DNA of 6,874 nt from Candidatus Segetimicrobium genomatis (GTDB taxonomy: Bacteria; Sysuimicrobiota; Sysuimicrobiia; Sysuimicrobiales; Segetimicrobiaceae): assembly GCA_005882445.1 (NCBI GenBank), contig VBAN01000298.1:1-6874 (forward strand), written 5' to 3'. Below are positions 5,309 through 6,874 of the stretch, one piece after another; positions within the stretch are counted from its first letter, which is position 1; each line of letters opens with the position of its first letter. The translations under genes were made by a program, and so were the position numbers. The notes under the pieces were generated by a model. That model saw nothing but the letters and a program-made list of their open reading frames with translations, had not been told where the DNA came from and did no database searches.

Positions 5309-5796
5309 TTCGAGTTCCGCTCGGCCACGGCCTGCGCGGCCACCCGCCGGCGATGCACCCGGCGCCGCCGCCGGGGCCGGTGGTTGAGGATGTTGTCCGG
5401 AATGGTCTCCTCCCAGGTGATCATGCTGTGGAAGAACACCTTGTCCTCTTCGTCCAGTCCCCGCGTGACCTCGGTGATGTGCATGTTCGAGGCGCCGAAC
5501 GCCTTGAGCGCGTGCTGCACCGCCGCCTCCGGCTTCGCCTGATCGCCGCACGTATAGATGTCGAGCGCGACGTAGCCGACCTCCGGCCACGTGTGGACCG
5601 AGAGATGGGACTCCGAGATCACCACCACCCCGCTGACCCCGTTCGGGCTGAACCGGTGAAACGAGATCGCCCAGACCTGGACGTCCGCGACCTCCGCGGC
5701 CCGGACCATGATCTGCTCGACCTCCTCCACCCGGCTGATCACCTCCGGGTTGCACCCCGACCCTTCCACGATGTAGTGGTGCCCGACCGGTTCCAC
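5305..5796 (-). CDS. speD: S-adenosylmethionine decarboxylase proenzyme (class 1B SpeD)
   Basis: A 163-residue proenzyme that cleaves itself to make a pyruvoyl group and decarboxylates S-adenosylmethionine, supplying the aminopropyl donor for spermidine synthesis. The processing site is SESHLSVHTWPE: cleavage between Glu62 and Ser63, with His68 and Cys83 (TCGD) as the processing and catalytic residues. These numbers are the same as I recall for the Thermotoga maritima enzyme. The core ends about residue 138. It is followed by an unusual tail with ten arginines within about 14 residues (RPRRRRRVHRRR), then AAQAVAERNSN. The start is GTG at 5796 with GAGGGGGTGA upstream. It lies 36 nt after the exporter gene, likely in the same transcript. 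No spermidine synthase is in the window. The stop shares CTAG with convergent yggT. Confidence 0.94.
   Translation of the reverse strand: MEPVGHHYIVEGSGCNPEVISRVEEVEQIMVRAAEVADVQVWAISFHRFSPNGVSGVVVISESHLSVHTWPEVGYVALDIYTCGDQAKPEAAVQHALKAFGASNMHITEVTRGLDEEDKVFFHSMITWEETIPDNILNHRPRRRRRVHRRRVAAQAVAERNSN
5358..5375. repeat. Perfect GC hairpin within the Arg-rich tail of speD, downstream of yggT
   Basis: CCCGGCG (5358-5364), loop CCGC, CGCCGGG (5369-5375): seven perfect G-C pairs. It lies in the codons for the polybasic tail of SpeD, and about 50 nt past the yggT stop on the other strand. No T-run follows in either direction. It could stabilise the 3' end of yggT mRNA or simply reflect CGG/CGC arginine codons. 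Confidence 0.4.
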
Positions 5797-5799
5797 CGT

Positions 5800-5809
5800 T
5801 CACCCCCTC
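5800..5809 (-). promoter_or_regulatory. Ribosome binding site of speD
   Basis: GAGGGGGTGA on the minus strand, close to the anti-16S complement AAGGAGGTGA. Six nt separate its AGGGGG core from the GTG at 5796. This fixes the GTG as the speD start. Confidence 0.6.
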
Positions 5810-5832
5810 GCGCCCATCGACCCGGGCGGCGT

Positions 5833-6324
5833 TCAGTGTCCCAGCGAGTTCAAGATCCTGCGGACCAGCGCGATCATGGGGGGGCTGATCCCGGCGACCA
5901 GGAACCCGCTGACCAGCACCCCGAGCGCAAGCGCGATCATCGCCTGTCGCCGGGGGAGACCGAACAGCCAGCTCAGTACCGCCCCGGAATAGATCCCGGG
6001 GCCTGGAAAGGGCAGGCTGACATAGATCCCGACCCCGAGCACACCCCACCGCTCCACGTACGGCCGGCCCCGCGTCCGGATCTCCTCAACGAAGTGCCGG
6101 ACCAGCGGGTTCTGCGACAGGAACCGGTTATAGAAGAGATCCATGATCACGAACATCGGCACGATCACAATCCACGACGCCACCACCGCGGCCGCGACGG
6201 CGACCAGCGGGTGCAGTCCCTTCGTGATCCCGTAGGGGATGGCGAAGCGCAGCTCCACAAACGGCGCGATGGTGAAGAGCATCACGTGGATGACGTGCCG
6301 GAGCCACCGGTCGTCGAACGTCAT
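5833..6324 (-). CDS. COG2426-type small multidrug-export membrane protein
   Basis: A 163-residue integral membrane protein with about four hydrophobic segments (roughly 10-33, 39-63, 94-121 and 128-155 from the chosen start). The first segment carries PFVELRFAIPYGI (21-33) and the third SLPFPGPGIYSGAVL (103-117). These correspond to the ELR.AIP and PLP.TG..TG signatures of the family annotated as putative small multidrug export proteins; the transported substrate is not established. Start: the ATG at 6324 overlaps the thioesterase stop as ATGA, typical of coupled genes. An ATG at 6336 would add four residues (MGQP), and the open frame extends further to 6396 with non-family sequence. The next gene, speD, is 36 nt downstream, so an export role linked to polyamines is conceivable but not shown. 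Confidence 0.82.
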   Translation of the reverse strand: MTFDDRWLRHVIHVMLFTIAPFVELRFAIPYGITKGLHPLVAVAAAVVASWIVIVPMFVIMDLFYNRFLSQNPLVRHFVEEIRTRGRPYVERWGVLGVGIYVSLPFPGPGIYSGAVLSWLFGLPRRQAMIALALGVLVSGFLVAGISPPMIALVRRILNSLGH

Positions 6325-6812
6325 GGGCTGGCCCATTCTCGGAGGCTCGCCGCCCTGGCCTTCCGCTGGGACCGCCGGGCTTCCGCTTCCTGCCACACAC
6401 GGCGCTCCTCCGGAGTCTCAGGTGAAAAGGCGGGCACGGGGGCCGGCCGCCCTCGTTCATCCAAGTGCACCATGGTGAGGAACGCGGTGCAGACGTGGCG
6501 GCGCCGGCCCGTCCTCGGCTCTTCCCCGTCCACCTGGATCCCGACCTCCATCGAGGACCGGCCGACGTGCGTCACGACGCCCCTGACATCGGCGATCTGC
6601 CCCACTCGGAGCGGATGGGAGAAGTAGACGGAGTCGATCGAGGCCGTGACCGTCGGCAGCCGGCAGTACCGGATGACGGAGATCGCCGCCACCTCATCCA
6701 GAACGGCCAGCAGCCTGCCGGCAAACATCAGGGTCCCGCTGATGGCGTCCTCCGGCATGACCAGACGCGCCAGCCGCACGCTCCGGGCGGTGTCGTCCGC
6801 GAGGGCCGGCAC
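6321..6812 (-). CDS. Hotdog-fold acyl-CoA thioesterase (YciA/BACH-like)
   Basis: A 163-residue cytoplasmic hotdog thioesterase that should hydrolyse acyl-CoA to free acid and CoA. Family landmarks: VMPED (18-22), MFAGRLLAVLDEVAA (29-43) with the conserved acidic residue Asp39, TVTASIDSVYFSHPLRVG (54-71), VTHVGRSSMEVGIQV (80-94) and a late LDERGRPAPVP (117-127). The C-terminal tail is Arg/Glu rich, as in many relatives. The family's Asn in the EDAN..G..FGG motif is replaced: here EDAISGTLMFAG, so Ile24 stands at the Asn site. Start: GTG at 6812 is a reasonable fit by length, but no good ribosome site is seen. The frame stays open through 6874, and a GTG at 6779 is also possible, so the 5' end is uncertain. 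Its stop overlaps the exporter ATG by 4 nt. Confidence 0.85.
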   Translation of the reverse strand: MPALADDTARSVRLARLVMPEDAISGTLMFAGRLLAVLDEVAAISVIRYCRLPTVTASIDSVYFSHPLRVGQIADVRGVVTHVGRSSMEVGIQVDGEEPRTGRRRHVCTAFLTMVHLDERGRPAPVPAFSPETPEERRVWQEAEARRSQRKARAASLREWASP

Positions 6813-6874
6813 CTCGCCGGCGGCGCCGGCGCGGACCCTGGCGATCCGCGCGGCCCGGCGCGCGGCGGCCGCGA
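6813..6874. other. Right-edge sequence upstream of the thioesterase, unassigned
   Basis: These 62 nt are extremely G+C-rich and have no stop in any minus-strand frame. In the thioesterase frame they read as Ala/Arg-rich residues that are not thioesterase-like. They may be the end of an upstream gene or a leader. Nothing can be assigned without more flanking sequence. Confidence 0.3.

Noticed and set aside
5015..6049. Minus-strand open frame (344 codons) overlapping speD and antisense to yggT
   Set aside because: Gly/Arg-rich reading in the wrong frame of speD and the exporter; no motif.
5110..6627. Plus-strand open frame (505 codons) across yggT, speD, exporter and thioesterase
   Set aside because: His/Asp/Arg-rich shadow translation without family signatures; the real genes in other frames explain the region.
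1..6874. Possible CRISPR array, tRNA, rRNA, insertion sequence or toxin-antitoxin pair
   Set aside because: I saw no regularly spaced repeats, no tRNA-like cloverleaf sequence, no transposase motifs and no paired small genes; the window is accounted for by nine ordinary genes.

Overview
The window is a gene-dense, high-G+C (roughly two thirds by eye) bacterial chromosome segment. It holds nine protein genes. Eight are on the minus strand and one, a YggT-family membrane protein, is on the plus strand between them. The ordinary housekeeping content, very short or overlapping gene junctions, GTG starts and lack of mobile elements suggest a free-living high-G+C bacterium, possibly an uncultured environmental lineage. 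I cannot name the phylum from sequence alone. I saw no rRNA, tRNA, CRISPR array, insertion sequence or phage gene.

Layout, read in the direction of minus-strand transcription (right to left). Block A: a hotdog-fold acyl-CoA thioesterase (6321-6812, 5' end near the window edge) overlaps by 4 nt a COG2426-type small multidrug-export membrane protein (5833-6324). After 36 nt comes speD, S-adenosylmethionine decarboxylase proenzyme (5305-5796). Then the plus-strand yggT (5033-5308) converges on speD, sharing the palindrome CTAG for both stop codons, and diverges from block B. Block B: alaX, a trans-editing alanyl-tRNA hydrolase (3757-4968), overlaps mutM/fpg (2928-3764) by 8 nt. An M20 metallopeptidase of the ArgE/DapE type (1742-2923) follows 4 nt after mutM. 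After a gap of about 195 nt with no gene comes block C: a secreted S41 PDZ-type protease homologue (185-1546), then the 5' end of a lemA-family gene (1-129), which runs off the left edge.

Functional reading: block B combines translation quality control (AlaX), oxidative DNA damage repair (MutM) and an amidohydrolase, and looks co-transcribed and translationally coupled. Block A places polyamine precursor synthesis (SpeD) after a small membrane exporter and a thioesterase; any shared pathway is inference. Block C is envelope-directed.

I found no convincing new multi-gene system. The points worth a second look are at residue and signal level: an S41 protein without the usual catalytic lysine, a thioesterase with Ile for the family's active-site Asn, an Fpg with altered intercalation loops and an 8-residue tandem duplication, an Arg-rich tail on SpeD with a perfect hairpin in its DNA, and an apparently leaderless yggT promoter. 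Most long open frames antisense to these genes are G+C-driven shadows.
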